Source: an uncultured Prevotella sp. (GTDB lineage Bacteria > Bacteroidota > Bacteroidia > Bacteroidales > Bacteroidaceae). Taken from it: 64,000 nucleotides of DNA. The notes beneath the pieces were generated by a model that searched no databases, was not told where the DNA came from, and saw nothing but the letters and a program-made list of their open reading frames with translations. The stretch is taken from NCBI GenBank assembly GCA_946998295.1, contig CAMPYS010000002.1, forward strand, positions 62,001-126,000, written 5' to 3'. Below are positions 9,567 through 18,963 of the stretch, in pieces; position 1 is the first letter of the stretch; each line of letters opens with the position of its first letter. The position numbers and the translations under genes were made by a program.

Positions 9567-11159
9567 ATGACTAACAAGATTTTAAAGTTATTATTTTTAT
9601 TATCTTTATTTTTTTCTTTTGAGTTACAAGCACAAAACGAATATGTTTTATCTGATACAGTAAAGTTGCGCCAATTCAAAAATATAGAATATAAGATAGA
9701 GACTCAAGGTAGTTTTTCTGTCAATAAAACGCCTTTATGGCTAAATGCAAATAAATATGGGCTTAGTTCTTTGAAAGATATTAATAGCTATTTGCGTATT
9801 GCAGCAGAGCGTAATATATCTACTGATAATGGACGAAAGTGGGGAATAGGTTACGGTGTAGATCTTGCCACCGCAATAAATTATACAAGTAATTTTATTG
9901 TAAATCAAGCATATATTGAAGGACGTTACCTTAAAGGAATTCTTACAATAGGTGCAAAGGAATATCCTTTGGAATTAAAAAACAATAAATACAGTTCAGG
10001 CTCTCAAACATTAGGTATTAATGCTCGACCTATTCCGCAAGTAAGACTTTCATTACCAGAATATTGGACTCTTCCCTTTGCTAATGGCTATTTACATATA
10101 AAAGGGCATATTGCTTTTGGAAAGATGACAGATGATAGCTGGCAGCATAAGTACACATCTAAAAAGAGAAACTATGCAGATAATGTTCTGTATCATTCTA
10201 AGGCGTGTTATTTAAAAATTGCTAATGTTGCAGGATTTTCACCTTGGTCTATCGAGTTAGGTTTAGAAATGGTTTCAACATTTGGAGGAACTTCATACTC
10301 TTTCGATGATAAAGGAACCTTAATAGACGTAGTTAAAAATAATACAAATTTTAATGCTTATTATCATGCCTTTATTCCTGGTGGAAGTGATATAGGTGAA
10401 ACGACGTATCAAAATAGTGAAGGTAATCATTTTGGTTCTTGGTTAATGAGAATAACATATAATGGCAATATAAACAGATATTCCATATATATGGATAAAT
10501 ATTTTGAAGATCATTCATCAATGTTTTTACTAGATTATGATGGATATGTACCAGGTATTGAGTGGCGTAAGAAGAAAAAGAAAAGTTTTTTGCGCTATGG
10601 TTTAAAAGATTTTTTGTTAGGGTTTGAATATAATTTTAAGCAAATACATTGGTTAAATACACTTGTAATAGAATATATAACATCAAAATATCAAAGTGGA
10701 CCAATATACCATGATCATACAAAAACCGTAGCAGATCATATAGGGGGGAAAGATAATTATTATAACCACTTCTTATATACAGGAAATCAGCATTGGGGAC
10801 AGTCAATGGGTAACCCTTTATATCGTTCACCAATATATAATGAAGATGGAAAAATAGAGTTTGAGAATAATCGTTTCTCTGCTCTTTATATTGCATTAGG
10901 TGGTCGTCCTAATAGTTATTTGCGATGGCGTGTAATAGCTTCTCTTCAAGATGGACTGGGAACTTATAATAATCCTTATATGTATAAAAAATATAATGCA
11001 AGTCTTATGACAGAAATTGACTATCAGCTTAATTTAAACAACAAATCGTGGTTTAATGGGACAAGAATAAAGTTAGGACTTGGAGTAGATCATGGATCAA
11101 TATTGGGAACTAATAACTATGGAATGCAATTAACATTTACAAAAACTGGAATATTTTAA
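9567..11159 (+). CDS. Wzi-like outer-membrane capsule-assembly protein
   Basis: A 530-residue protein with a signal peptide (about residues 1-22, ending LQAQ) and a long series of alternating-hydrophobicity strands rich in aromatic residues, ending in KTGIF, as expected for an outer-membrane beta-barrel. The N-terminal LNANKYGLSSLKDINSYLRI segment and overall layout resemble the capsule-assembly Wzi family, whose E. coli member helps anchor capsule at the cell surface. The link to capsule is from family resemblance; the polysaccharide genes of this window (wzc-like, rfbA, manC, gmd) are about 30 kb away. It follows mfd by 20 bases and precedes a lipoprotein gene by 12. Another barrel family cannot be excluded. 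Confidence 0.7.
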   Translation: MTNKILKLLFLLSLFFSFELQAQNEYVLSDTVKLRQFKNIEYKIETQGSFSVNKTPLWLNANKYGLSSLKDINSYLRIAAERNISTDNGRKWGIGYGVDLATAINYTSNFIVNQAYIEGRYLKGILTIGAKEYPLELKNNKYSSGSQTLGINARPIPQVRLSLPEYWTLPFANGYLHIKGHIAFGKMTDDSWQHKYTSKKRNYADNVLYHSKACYLKIANVAGFSPWSIELGLEMVSTFGGTSYSFDDKGTLIDVVKNNTNFNAYYHAFIPGGSDIGETTYQNSEGNHFGSWLMRITYNGNINRYSIYMDKYFEDHSSMFLLDYDGYVPGIEWRKKKKKSFLRYGLKDFLLGFEYNFKQIHWLNTLVIEYITSKYQSGPIYHDHTKTVADHIGGKDNYYNHFLYTGNQHWGQSMGNPLYRSPIYNEDGKIEFENNRFSALYIALGGRPNSYLRWRVIASLQDGLGTYNNPYMYKKYNASLMTEIDYQLNLNNKSWFNGTRIKLGLGVDHGSILGTNNYGMQLTFTKTGIF

Positions 11160-11171
11160 TATTAAACAAAT

Positions 11172-11612
11172 ATGAAGAATATTAAAGCAATATACTCTTT
11201 TGTTGTATTATTTTTCTTACTTATACTAACATCATGTACAATAGAGTCGGATAGTGTACCTAATAATTTAGCAGGAATGTGGAAACTAATTACAATAAAT
11301 GATAATGGGAAAATAACATCTTATGCAGATAAACAAGTTTTTTGGTCGTTTCAAGCTAAACTTTTGCAATTAGAAGTTAAAAATACTAACATTCCTAAAA
11401 TAATATGTTATTACAAAATAGAAAATAAAGTTTTAATTATTACAAAAGTATATCGTTATGATAGAGAAAATGGAGACGAACTATTGAAAGACCCTTCTTT
11501 GTTATCTTACTATGGACTAACAAAGCTAAAAAACAATTTTAAAATAGAATTACGGAAAGACAATTTAAATTTGAGTATACACAACAAAAAGTTTTCTTTT
11601 ATAAGGTTTTGA
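11172..11612 (+). CDS. Small lipoprotein, possibly lipocalin-like
   Basis: A 146-residue lipoprotein: hydrophobic signal ending LILTSC, with the cysteine as lipidation site at about residue 22. The mature part begins with a short hydrophilic linker, then LAGMWKLITI, the W-containing opening strand common in lipocalin-like Bacteroidetes lipoproteins, followed by several short beta strands. This suggests a small calycin-type barrel anchored in the outer or inner membrane. Function is unknown. The gene sits 12 bases behind the Wzi-like gene and is probably cotranscribed with it. The lipocalin suggestion rests on one motif and the size. Confidence 0.65.
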   Translation: MKNIKAIYSFVVLFFLLILTSCTIESDSVPNNLAGMWKLITINDNGKITSYADKQVFWSFQAKLLQLEVKNTNIPKIICYYKIENKVLIITKVYRYDRENGDELLKDPSLLSYYGLTKLKNNFKIELRKDNLNLSIHNKKFSFIRF

Positions 11613-11697
11613 TATAGATATAAAGACCATATCTTATTGTTAGGTATTAAAAATATCAATAAAAAAGAATCTTATAGTATATTTATAAAAAATATCT

Positions 11698-11705
11698 TAC
11701 TTTTG
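11698..11705 (+). promoter_or_regulatory. -7 box upstream of the nucleoside permease
   Basis: TACTTTTG matches TAnnTTTG and lies 24 bases before the ATG at 11730, giving the permease/nuclease pair its own promoter. Confidence 0.6.
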
Positions 11706-11729
11706 TAAAATAACAAATTACTACTCTAT

Positions 11730-12992
11730 ATGAACTTAAAAGTACGTTTGTCCCTAATGAACTTTTTGGAGTTTGCTGTTTGGGGAGCATATTTAACGTC
11801 AATGGGACGTTATTTGGGGAATATTGGCTTCGGAAGCAAAATAGCTTATTTCTATTCAATGCAAGGTATTGTTTCTATCTTTATGCCTGCACTGATGGGT
11901 ATAGTTGCTGATAGGTGGATACCTGCTCAACGCCTTTTAGGCTATTGTCATTTATTAGCAGGTATGTTTATGTTTGTATTATCATGGTATGGATATGTTG
12001 CAGGAAACTCTACCGATTTTTCAACATTGTTTTCTTTATATTCTTTATCTGTAGCTTTTTATATGCCTACTTTAGCTTTAACTAACTCTGTTGCTTATTT
12101 CTCGTTAAAACAAAAAGGTTATGACATAGTAAAAGATTTTCCTCCTATTAGAATATTTGGAACAATAGGATTTATATTAACTATGTGGATAGTTGATATA
12201 TTAGGATTTCAAGGAAACCAAAATCAGTTTGTAACATCAGGTGTTGTTAGTATCATTTTATTTATATATTCTCTATCTTTACCAAATTGTACTATAAATA
12301 AAAGTAATACTAAAACATCGCTTATTGATGCCTTTGGGCTTAGAGGATTTACATTATTTAAAGAAAAAAGGATAGCAATATTCTTTTTGTTTTCTATGTT
12401 ACTTGGGGTTAGTCTTCAAATAACAAATAGTTTTGCTAATCCTTTCCTATTTAGTTTTAAACCAGATTTTCCAGATGCTTTTGGAGTGCAACATGCTAAT
12501 ATTCTTATCAGCTTGTCACAGATAAGTGAAACATTTTGCATATTGCTTATACCATTTTTTATGCGTAAGTATGGAATTAAAAACGTTATGCTTATAGCTA
12601 TGTTTGCATGGGTATTACGTTTCGCACTCTTTGGTATTGGTAACCCGGGAATGCCAGGAGTATTATTATTTATACTATCAATGATAGTATATGGTATGGC
12701 ATTTGACTTCTTTAATATCTCAGGCTCTTTATTCGTAGATAACAATACCGATAGCTCGTTACGCTCTTCAGCTCAAGGTATATTTATGTTAATGACTAAC
12801 GGTATAGGAGCAACTATAGGAACACTTTCGGCTCAACAAATTATTAATCATTTCACACACCCAGAAACATTTGGTACAGATACACTTATGAGAGGCGACT
12901 GGCAAACTTGTTGGTTTATCTTTGCAGGATATTCTCTGATTGTAGGTATAGCCTTTGCTCTCATATTTAAACCAAAAGAAAAAGCAAAATGA
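11730..12992 (+). CDS. Nucleoside:H+ symporter-type MFS permease
   Basis: A 420-residue polytopic inner-membrane protein with about twelve hydrophobic helices. The N-terminal LSLMNFLEFAVWGAYLTSMG, the loop GIVADRWIPAQRLLG and the segment FPPIRIFGTIGFI are typical of the NupG/XapB nucleoside-proton symporter group as found in Bacteroidetes. It probably imports purine or pyrimidine nucleosides. The end overlaps the start of the next gene by 4 bases (ATGA), so the two are translationally coupled; this permease/DUF151 pairing is familiar from Bacteroides. Exact substrates cannot be told from sequence. Confidence 0.82.
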   Translation: MNLKVRLSLMNFLEFAVWGAYLTSMGRYLGNIGFGSKIAYFYSMQGIVSIFMPALMGIVADRWIPAQRLLGYCHLLAGMFMFVLSWYGYVAGNSTDFSTLFSLYSLSVAFYMPTLALTNSVAYFSLKQKGYDIVKDFPPIRIFGTIGFILTMWIVDILGFQGNQNQFVTSGVVSIILFIYSLSLPNCTINKSNTKTSLIDAFGLRGFTLFKEKRIAIFFLFSMLLGVSLQITNSFANPFLFSFKPDFPDAFGVQHANILISLSQISETFCILLIPFFMRKYGIKNVMLIAMFAWVLRFALFGIGNPGMPGVLLFILSMIVYGMAFDFFNISGSLFVDNNTDSSLRSSAQGIFMLMTNGIGATIGTLSAQQIINHFTHPETFGTDTLMRGDWQTCWFIFAGYSLIVGIAFALIFKPKEKAK

Positions 12993-13537
12993 AGAAAATT
13001 CGCCTTCAACTTCAAAGTACTAAAAAGATAGTAAGTGGATTAGACATCAACTTGCTAATTCTTGTCGATCAAAATAATGAACGTCAAATAGCTTTTGTAT
13101 GTAGTAAGGAATTAGAAAGACAGTTAGCTTTAAGAGTGAATAATAACCCAATAAAGAATACACTTTTACCTGAAGTTATGTGTTGGATTAATCCTGATAT
13201 GAATAAAGAAAATTATGAGATACTTTTTAGTTCTATAAGTGGGGGAGAGTATAAGGTTATACTGATAAACAAAATAACTTTTGAAATGTTGCCAATATCT
13301 GCTCCTGATGCTGTGTTGCTTGCTACTGTTGCAGGGCTTGATATGTTTATAGAAGAAAAGTTATTTTATCGCCAAAGTATGATATTTGATGAGACAAAAG
13401 AAAAAATATCTTTACCTCTTAATATTCTTAGTCAGGAAATGTTAGAAGAGGCTTTAAACAAAGCTATTATTGAAGAAGATTTTGAAGTCGCCTCATGTTT
13501 GAGGGATGAGTTAAAGCGTAGAACTCCTATTAAATAA
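12989..13537 (+). CDS. DUF151 bifunctional nuclease-family protein with UVR motif
   Basis: A 182-residue protein. Residues 1-130 form a DUF151 domain (bifunctional nuclease family; related proteins cut DNA and RNA), with LPISAPDAVLLATVAGLDMF near residue 105 as the recognisable strand-helix. The C-terminus has a UVR motif (EALNKAIIEEDFEVASCLRDELKRR), the helical hairpin used by UvrB and UvrC to contact each other. This combination is usual in Bacteroidales. It begins inside the stop of the permease gene, indicating coupling. Biological role in these bacteria is not established; nucleotide salvage or stress response is a guess from the neighbour. The accessory region begins right behind it. 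Confidence 0.82.
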   Translation: MKKIRLQLQSTKKIVSGLDINLLILVDQNNERQIAFVCSKELERQLALRVNNNPIKNTLLPEVMCWINPDMNKENYEILFSSISGGEYKVILINKITFEMLPISAPDAVLLATVAGLDMFIEEKLFYRQSMIFDETKEKISLPLNILSQEMLEEALNKAIIEEDFEVASCLRDELKRRTPIK

Positions 13538-13560
13538 CTATCAAAATATAAAGCATACTT

Positions 13561-14157
13561 TAGATGTACCAATCGGTGTGTTTACAATCGGTTGGGACAG
13601 TGAAAGGTATTTCTATGGCATCATGGTTGTCATAGTGTTGTTTAACCTTTCTCCTTTCTCGGCTTTATCGGAATATGGACAGACTGTTAGCTATAGCCAT
13701 AGACCCGAGCTACATCAGTAAGTCAGGTAAGAAGATTCCGCATGTTGGTTCTTTTGTGTATGGTTGTGTGAGTTCCATGAAACACGGACTTAAAATCATG
13801 GGACTTGCCATTGTCAGTAGTTTTAGGAATACAGCCAGCTTATATTATATGTACGTGGGATCCTGTTCCAACAGACACGGACGTTCCAAAACACTTGATG
13901 GAAAAATCAATTACAAGAAACTCGACCTTACATGTATTGCGAAGATGCATATTGAAGGACTTAAGGACAGTCTATACACAATCATAGCCTATTCAAAGAC
14001 ACTTAAGCAAAAATTACGTTTTGTTATTTGGGTGATGCTAATGAGAACCACAAGTTTTTTCTCCACAAAGACATCCATATCTGGTTAGGAAGTGTTGTGC
14101 ACATATCGCTCAAGATTCTAAATTGAGTTTTGTTTCAGCTATACCCAGCAAGTATAG
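13561..14157 (+). pseudogene. Decayed IS4-family transposase
   Basis: One reading frame carries recognisable transposase blocks: LAIAIDPSYISKSGKK (first catalytic Asp), then GRSKTLDGKINYKKLDL, SLYTIIAYSKTLKQKLRFVIWV, FFSTKTSISG, and a relic of the IS4 signature Y-x2-R-x3-E-x6-K read as YRSRF*IEF with the final K replaced by Q. The frame is broken by stops at 13633, 14086 (TAG) and 14119 (TAA, probably from CAA), and the second catalytic Asp region is missing by internal deletion. No terminal inverted repeats could be identified. The relic lies exactly between the core block ending with DUF151 and the secreted-protein cluster. Family assignment rests on the DPSYISKSGK motif and the YREK remnant. 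Confidence 0.8.
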
Positions 14158-14625
14158 CGAACTATTGAAAAATATTAATAGCTTTTATTATATAGAAAAG
14201 GCCAATCTATATACTTTATTCTACAGTAAAAAATATAAACAAAATGATTTAAACAACAATGCTATTTAATGGCTGTATATAGCAAATAATAATCTATATT
14301 TTAGGAAAATATTATCATAAAATATGTGTTTTATAAACCTTTGTAAAACAGAACTTTATAAAACACATAATAAGTTTGACATTTGTTTAAGTTAATCCCC
14401 TACTGCAATCCTACTTAAAACGTCTTAGCGTTTCTATTTAAAGTGTTCAATCGTTTACTTAAGGAACGTTATTGGAGTTTAACTTAAACAATTTTTACAT
14501 CACTTTTTGTAGGTAATTTTTCTTTACAATTATCGTTGCATAATATTCAAGATATTATTTATAGTTGTACTTCTTGTTCTCTTTCAAACGCACTGATACT
14601 GATCGTATTAGTTATAAATATAGAG
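14158..14625. other. Intergenic region between the IS4 relic and the DUF4876-like gene
   Basis: About 470 bases without a supportable gene. It holds the end of transposon-derived sequence and one strong inverted repeat (14323-14369, listed separately). I see no promoter box or RNA gene in the rest. Confidence 0.6.
14323..14369 (-). terminator. 15-bp stem-loop downstream of the secreted-protein cluster
   Basis: Perfect inverted repeat, arms 14323-14337 and 14355-14369 (TATGTGTTTTATAAA and complement), 17-base loop. It lies about 260 bases beyond the last minus-strand gene and is followed on that strand by ATTTTATG. It may be the distal terminator or a transposon-end remnant. Confidence 0.45.
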
Positions 14626-15990
14626 TTAGTACATACTAGGAGTTTGTTTGTGTAGGAAGTCGGTACTTGAGTTGTTAGTGTCTTTCCATTTTCCAGCTAC
14701 TTTTCGTCTTGTTACCGCTGCGCCATAATCATTACCAATGTGATGATCATTTGCATAAGTGAACCCTCTGTCAAGTTCCCAGTCAAAAACATTCCATTGT
14801 CTATCATATTGGGCAGCAATTTCCACAACATCCACAGCCCACGCATTAGGAACAACATACCCACTTACAGTAGGATTAACAAAGCCAGTTGCAACGTCTT
14901 TCTCTGAATAGCTATAGCAAAAATATCCTTTGAAAGTTTCTTTATCTGTACCAATTTTAACCAATCCGAGAGATTTGCACCCGCGTGTGGAGAGTGTAGT
15001 CTGTCCGCCGTGGACGTTGGTCCAGTTTTCCAAGTCCGGCACATCTTCATTCTGTGTGTCCATCCCCGTATTGTCATAAAATTCAAAATCTGCATGACTT
15101 AAATCGAACGAGCCGTATTTTGCTTTATAATTGTTTGCATTAAGTGCTATAACAATCTCTTTACCTGGTTGTACAGGATAATCGTGTCCTGTTCCCGGAA
15201 AAACGTAAGCCCAAGTTATAGTCATCATCTCATCCTTGAATTGAGGATTATTTATTGTGCTATCATTTGTATTAAATCCACTTTCTACAATAGCTAATCC
15301 ATCAATATATTTCACACTGTCAGTATTATTACCTATCTTTATATATTGATCATCATACTCCCTACTAGGAGGTGAGGAAAAAAAAACTTCAGTAATTACA
15401 AAACCATCCGCATCAGTGTAAGTTTTTAGCGGTATTTCTATAGCATCGGAAATGTTATTGTTAGTGAGACAAACCTCTTTATCTGCTTTTATTTGCGCAG
15501 TCATTTTCAATACATTCCATTCTTTCATAAAATTTTCCCATATTCTTTTTTCAAAGTTAATTGAGCCGCGAGCAGTGATACTGTATCTTCCATTAGGGAT
15601 ATTTGCTTTTGCAACAATTTTTTTACCTTCTGTTAGCTTTGCTGTAGTCTTATATATTTCGTTTGTTTCTAAATTAGTTATTGATAGTTGCAATTGTGCA
15701 TCTAATGGACTCTTAATAGAGCGTGGTAGTGAAAAGTAAATTTTCTTTTCTTCATTTTCTCCAAGCGAGAAACTAATATTTTTTATAGTACCTTTATTAT
15801 AATCAGTATGTGTATTATTTTTATTATTTATTCGTATACTGACATTATTAAATAGTATTTCTTTTATTTCATCAACTTGTCTTATTACAGTCTCTCCATT
15901 CTTTTTTTCTACCTTCATCATATAGCTTTGTGCTGAAAGATAAGCACAGTTTATTAAGAAAATCAAAATACATGTATAATGTTTTATCAT
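14626..15990 (-). CDS. Secreted DUF4876-like protein
   Basis: A 454-residue exported protein of unknown function. Residues 1-21 are a signal peptide ending LSAQS. Next comes a short segment (VEKKNGETVIRQVDEIKEILF) of a kind that often opens secreted Prevotella/Bacteroides proteins, then an immunoglobulin-like stretch to about residue 190. From there DADGFVITEVFFSSPP, NNTDSVKYIDGLAIVES, VQPGKEIVIALNANNY and a D/W-rich segment match my recollection of DUF4876. It lacks the YIHNGKK tail of its three upstream neighbours. It is last in the same-strand series, 88 bases behind the 934-residue gene. Base composition from about 14.95 to 15.1 kb is richer in G+C than the surroundings, possibly a sign of transfer. 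Confidence 0.62.
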   Translation of the reverse strand: MIKHYTCILIFLINCAYLSAQSYMMKVEKKNGETVIRQVDEIKEILFNNVSIRINNKNNTHTDYNKGTIKNISFSLGENEEKKIYFSLPRSIKSPLDAQLQLSITNLETNEIYKTTAKLTEGKKIVAKANIPNGRYSITARGSINFEKRIWENFMKEWNVLKMTAQIKADKEVCLTNNNISDAIEIPLKTYTDADGFVITEVFFSSPPSREYDDQYIKIGNNTDSVKYIDGLAIVESGFNTNDSTINNPQFKDEMMTITWAYVFPGTGHDYPVQPGKEIVIALNANNYKAKYGSFDLSHADFEFYDNTGMDTQNEDVPDLENWTNVHGGQTTLSTRGCKSLGLVKIGTDKETFKGYFCYSYSEKDVATGFVNPTVSGYVVPNAWAVDVVEIAAQYDRQWNVFDWELDRGFTYANDHHIGNDYGAAVTRRKVAGKWKDTNNSSTDFLHKQTPSMY

Positions 15991-16020
15991 ATAGAATTAT
16001 TTGCTATTGTTGTTAAAATA

Positions 16021-16064
16021 ATGTAAGTTTCGACGAAAAGAATAACTTTCTTCGAAACCTACAT
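16021..16064 (-). terminator. Hairpin after the 934-residue LRR gene
   Basis: Arms 16021-16033 and 16052-16064; in minus-strand RNA 13 pairs including one G-U, with four further inner pairs. It begins 15 bases after the stop at 16079 and precedes the DUF4876-like gene. The downstream tract UAUUUUAAC is only moderately U-rich. Confidence 0.55.
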
Positions 16065-16078
16065 TTATTTATTTATTT

Positions 16079-18883
16079 TTATTTGATAATAATCTTTTTA
16101 CCGTTGTGGATGTAGATTCCACTTTGTGTTGGTCTTTCAACTATGCGACCTTGTAAGTCATAATAAGGAGCTTTATCCTCTTTACTTATTATTGTGTTGC
16201 TGATACCTGTTGGCTTCATGCCAGGATAAGGGATTCCGCGCCAGTCAATGACGTTCCAACCCTTTGCTTTAGCTGCTGCTACGTGTTGGCTATTGCAGTA
16301 GTTAGCACTAATTCCATCCCCTGCCCATATCATTAATGTTCCGTTGTTTACTTTTGGCAGAGCTTCAATTATTGTAGTCATGTCTTTTTCACTTATACTG
16401 TTATTTGCGATAGAGATGGTTTTAAGTTTGCTTTCGGTTGGAAACTTGATACTGTGTATCGGATTGAACTCCAACGTTAGTGTTGTCAGTTCTTTGCAAT
16501 GTGTAAAGTCGAATGAAGGCACATTACTGCTTATAAACTTCATTTCGGTTAATGAAGCAGGTAGAGCTGGTATTGATGTTAGCTTATCTAATCCATTACA
16601 GTCGAGGATACGAAGTCCTGATGGTAACTCTGGAAGTTTTTCCTGTTGCCAGCGAGTAACACGGAGGTTCTCTACACTTTCAGGTATGCCTACAGATGTT
16701 AGTAGGGCGTAGCAATCTATTAACTGTAGCTCTTTGAGCTTACCGTTTTGTGCAAATGAAACACTTTCAGAACCTGCATTAAGGATAGCTTTCTCTAAAT
16801 TTTTTGCATTAGAAAAATCAAGATACTTAAACTTGCATCCATAAAACGTAACATTCTTCAATCCTGTGCAATTGCTTACATCAAACTGAGGAAATGAAAT
16901 CCCTGATAAATTTAACTCTGTAAGGGCATTGCCTTTAGGAAGTTTTAAAGACTTTATACCAAACTTATAAAGAGGATTGTCAATTACCAAGCGTTTTAGA
17001 CTTGATGCTTGTGATGCATCTATATCTCCTCCATTATCACTGATGTAACCTAAATTTTTTATTTCTGTTATCTTTCCATATAAGGTAATGTTGTTTTTGT
17101 AGGATTGTAAACATATGCCGTCTTCGTCGTCTCTTATATCTGAAGATCTTATGTCTGCAGCTCCTTCTACCCACATATTTTCATTATCTTTTATGTCTTG
17201 CAATGTCTGCAATTTATTGTCTATGCAGAGTTTCTTACAATAAATTGTGCTATGGTTATCATTAAAGTGGATACTTATACGGTCTGTGCCAAAGCGGTTA
17301 TCTCCAACTTTTTTGTCTATATAAGGGTCATCTCCGTCTATTCCTGTATAGTTGCTTTCTTTTCCATTATATATTTCCAACACTGTCCATCCTTTTTCTC
17401 TTAGTGCTTCTATCTGTGCAATTGTACAGTAGTTCCATTCTTTTGTTTTGTTGGAATGAAGTACAATGCTATATTTGTTTCCACTTTCTCCAGAATGATC
17501 AGCAAGGTCTGATATGATTTGGTTGAAAGCAGCTGTTTTTAAGTGGTTTCCGCAACATTGTATTTTTTTTAGTTGCTTGCAACCAGTTAGTTTTATCTGT
17601 TCCAAATTGCAGCTTCGTATGTCTAATTGTTCTAGCTGTGAACAGTTGGAAAGGTCAAGAGTTGTCAAACTAATATTTTCTGAAAGATTTAGACTAATTA
17701 GATGATTATTTTTAGGCACTATTACATTTGTTAGCCAGCCACTCTGTGTAACGCTAATTTTTTCTACGTTTTCTGACAATAATAGTTTGGTTATTCCTGA
17801 ATGTTTTGCACTAAATTCTTTTAGATAAGCTTGCCCAGAGAGGTCGACCATCGTAATTTTGTCAGGGATGCCATCAAACCATATTTTTGAAAACTTACAT
17901 TTAGCAGTGTAGCTTCCAGCTTTTGTACAAGTTATTTTTGCCTTGTTGCCATAACTAAAGGTAGGGTCGTAAACAACTCCTTCGCTGAAAAAGAGATTGA
18001 TATTTAAACCTGGAGTAGGAGAAGAACAAAAGTATAGCGACTGTTTGCCTGATGTCTCAAAACGAAATATACCCCAGTCTTCTTTCCCTTCACATAGTTG
18101 GTTATTACTGTCGTAGGCTATCCAGCCCTTTTCCTTAAGTTGTTTTATATGTTGTTTAGTGAAGTAGTATTCACCATCGCTTCCGAAGCGAATATATATT
18201 TTTGCATCAGGAGAGGCATAAGTAGGTAGTTGTTCTACAAGTTTATCTATTTTTTTTTCACCAAGTCCGCAGGTGTAGCATTTGAGAGTTTTGAGACCTT
18301 TACACTTACTTACATCTAAATCGTTTATACTCGGATTTATCGAACAATCAATGTAGGTTAAAGTATTACTTTCTGGTAAATATAGATTTTTGATACTATT
18401 ACTTGAGAAGTTAGCTTTTTTTAGTTTCTCACATGCTTCCAAGTCCATTGTAGCTATTTGGTTTGAACTGCAATCTAAATCTACTAAATCATTTAGATAA
18501 GTAACATCTAACTCTTTTAGATTGTTGCGCTTGCAATATAGCTTTTGTAGTTTTTTTGCATTTTCAAGCTTGAGTGTGGTAAGCTCTGCTTTCTCGCACT
18601 TGAATAGTGTAAAGTCGCCGTTAAGAGTAATTAACGCTTCGCTTTTTTCTATAATCAATTCAAGTTTTCCACCTTTAGCACTTTTAACCTTTGCACCTTT
18701 TACAGTAAAGGTTTCACCCATTTTAGTTTTAGTAGCAGAACCTGTCTCTACCGTAACTTTGATTTTTGAATTAACAGCTTTTTTTGAGGTAAAGCTGATG
18801 CTTCCTTTTCCAATTTCTGCATGTAGCTGTAGTGTTATACTGCAGAGAAGTAGAGAAAAAAGTAAAAATATATTTTTTTTCAT
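16079..18883 (-). CDS. Secreted leucine-rich-repeat protein with three LRR-cap modules and type IX-like tail
   Basis: A 934-residue secreted protein. Residues 1-22 are the signal peptide; a beta-rich segment follows to about 85. Then come three leucine-rich-repeat modules of the style LxxLDCSSNQIxxLDL, each closed by a cap: a helix of the form KLVEQLP or TIIEALP, then a helix ending in KGW. Caps lie near residues 207-253, 452-500 and 828-880. The C-terminus has YYDLQGR followed by SGIYIHNGKK and IIIK, the pattern of type IX secretion (type A) sorting tails. It probably binds a protein or glycan partner at the cell surface. Two shorter paralogues lie upstream on the same strand. The ligand is unknown. 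Confidence 0.78.
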   Translation of the reverse strand: MKKNIFLLFSLLLCSITLQLHAEIGKGSISFTSKKAVNSKIKVTVETGSATKTKMGETFTVKGAKVKSAKGGKLELIIEKSEALITLNGDFTLFKCEKAELTTLKLENAKKLQKLYCKRNNLKELDVTYLNDLVDLDCSSNQIATMDLEACEKLKKANFSSNSIKNLYLPESNTLTYIDCSINPSINDLDVSKCKGLKTLKCYTCGLGEKKIDKLVEQLPTYASPDAKIYIRFGSDGEYYFTKQHIKQLKEKGWIAYDSNNQLCEGKEDWGIFRFETSGKQSLYFCSSPTPGLNINLFFSEGVVYDPTFSYGNKAKITCTKAGSYTAKCKFSKIWFDGIPDKITMVDLSGQAYLKEFSAKHSGITKLLLSENVEKISVTQSGWLTNVIVPKNNHLISLNLSENISLTTLDLSNCSQLEQLDIRSCNLEQIKLTGCKQLKKIQCCGNHLKTAAFNQIISDLADHSGESGNKYSIVLHSNKTKEWNYCTIAQIEALREKGWTVLEIYNGKESNYTGIDGDDPYIDKKVGDNRFGTDRISIHFNDNHSTIYCKKLCIDNKLQTLQDIKDNENMWVEGAADIRSSDIRDDEDGICLQSYKNNITLYGKITEIKNLGYISDNGGDIDASQASSLKRLVIDNPLYKFGIKSLKLPKGNALTELNLSGISFPQFDVSNCTGLKNVTFYGCKFKYLDFSNAKNLEKAILNAGSESVSFAQNGKLKELQLIDCYALLTSVGIPESVENLRVTRWQQEKLPELPSGLRILDCNGLDKLTSIPALPASLTEMKFISSNVPSFDFTHCKELTTLTLEFNPIHSIKFPTESKLKTISIANNSISEKDMTTIIEALPKVNNGTLMIWAGDGISANYCNSQHVAAAKAKGWNVIDWRGIPYPGMKPTGISNTIISKEDKAPYYDLQGRIVERPTQSGIYIHNGKKIIIK

Positions 18884-18904
18884 ACTTATATATTAATAAA
18901 AAGA

Positions 18905-18930
18905 TTCTGCCAAATATATTTTTGACAGAA
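18905..18930 (-). terminator. Hairpin between the 308- and 934-residue LRR genes
   Basis: Arms 18905-18914 and 18921-18930. In minus-strand RNA it reads UUCUGUCAAA/UUUGGCAGAA with one U-G pair and is followed by AUCUUUUUAUU, so it can act as an intrinsic terminator. It shares the TTTGGCAGAA arm with the hairpin at 19908. Confidence 0.6.
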
Positions 18931-18963
18931 CCGTATTCTTTATTTAATCAATGTTTTTGGAAA

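Noticed and set aside
13805..13987. 60-codon frame in the IS4 relic
   Set aside because: A frame-shifted shadow of transposase sequence; the other frame carries the family motifs throughout.
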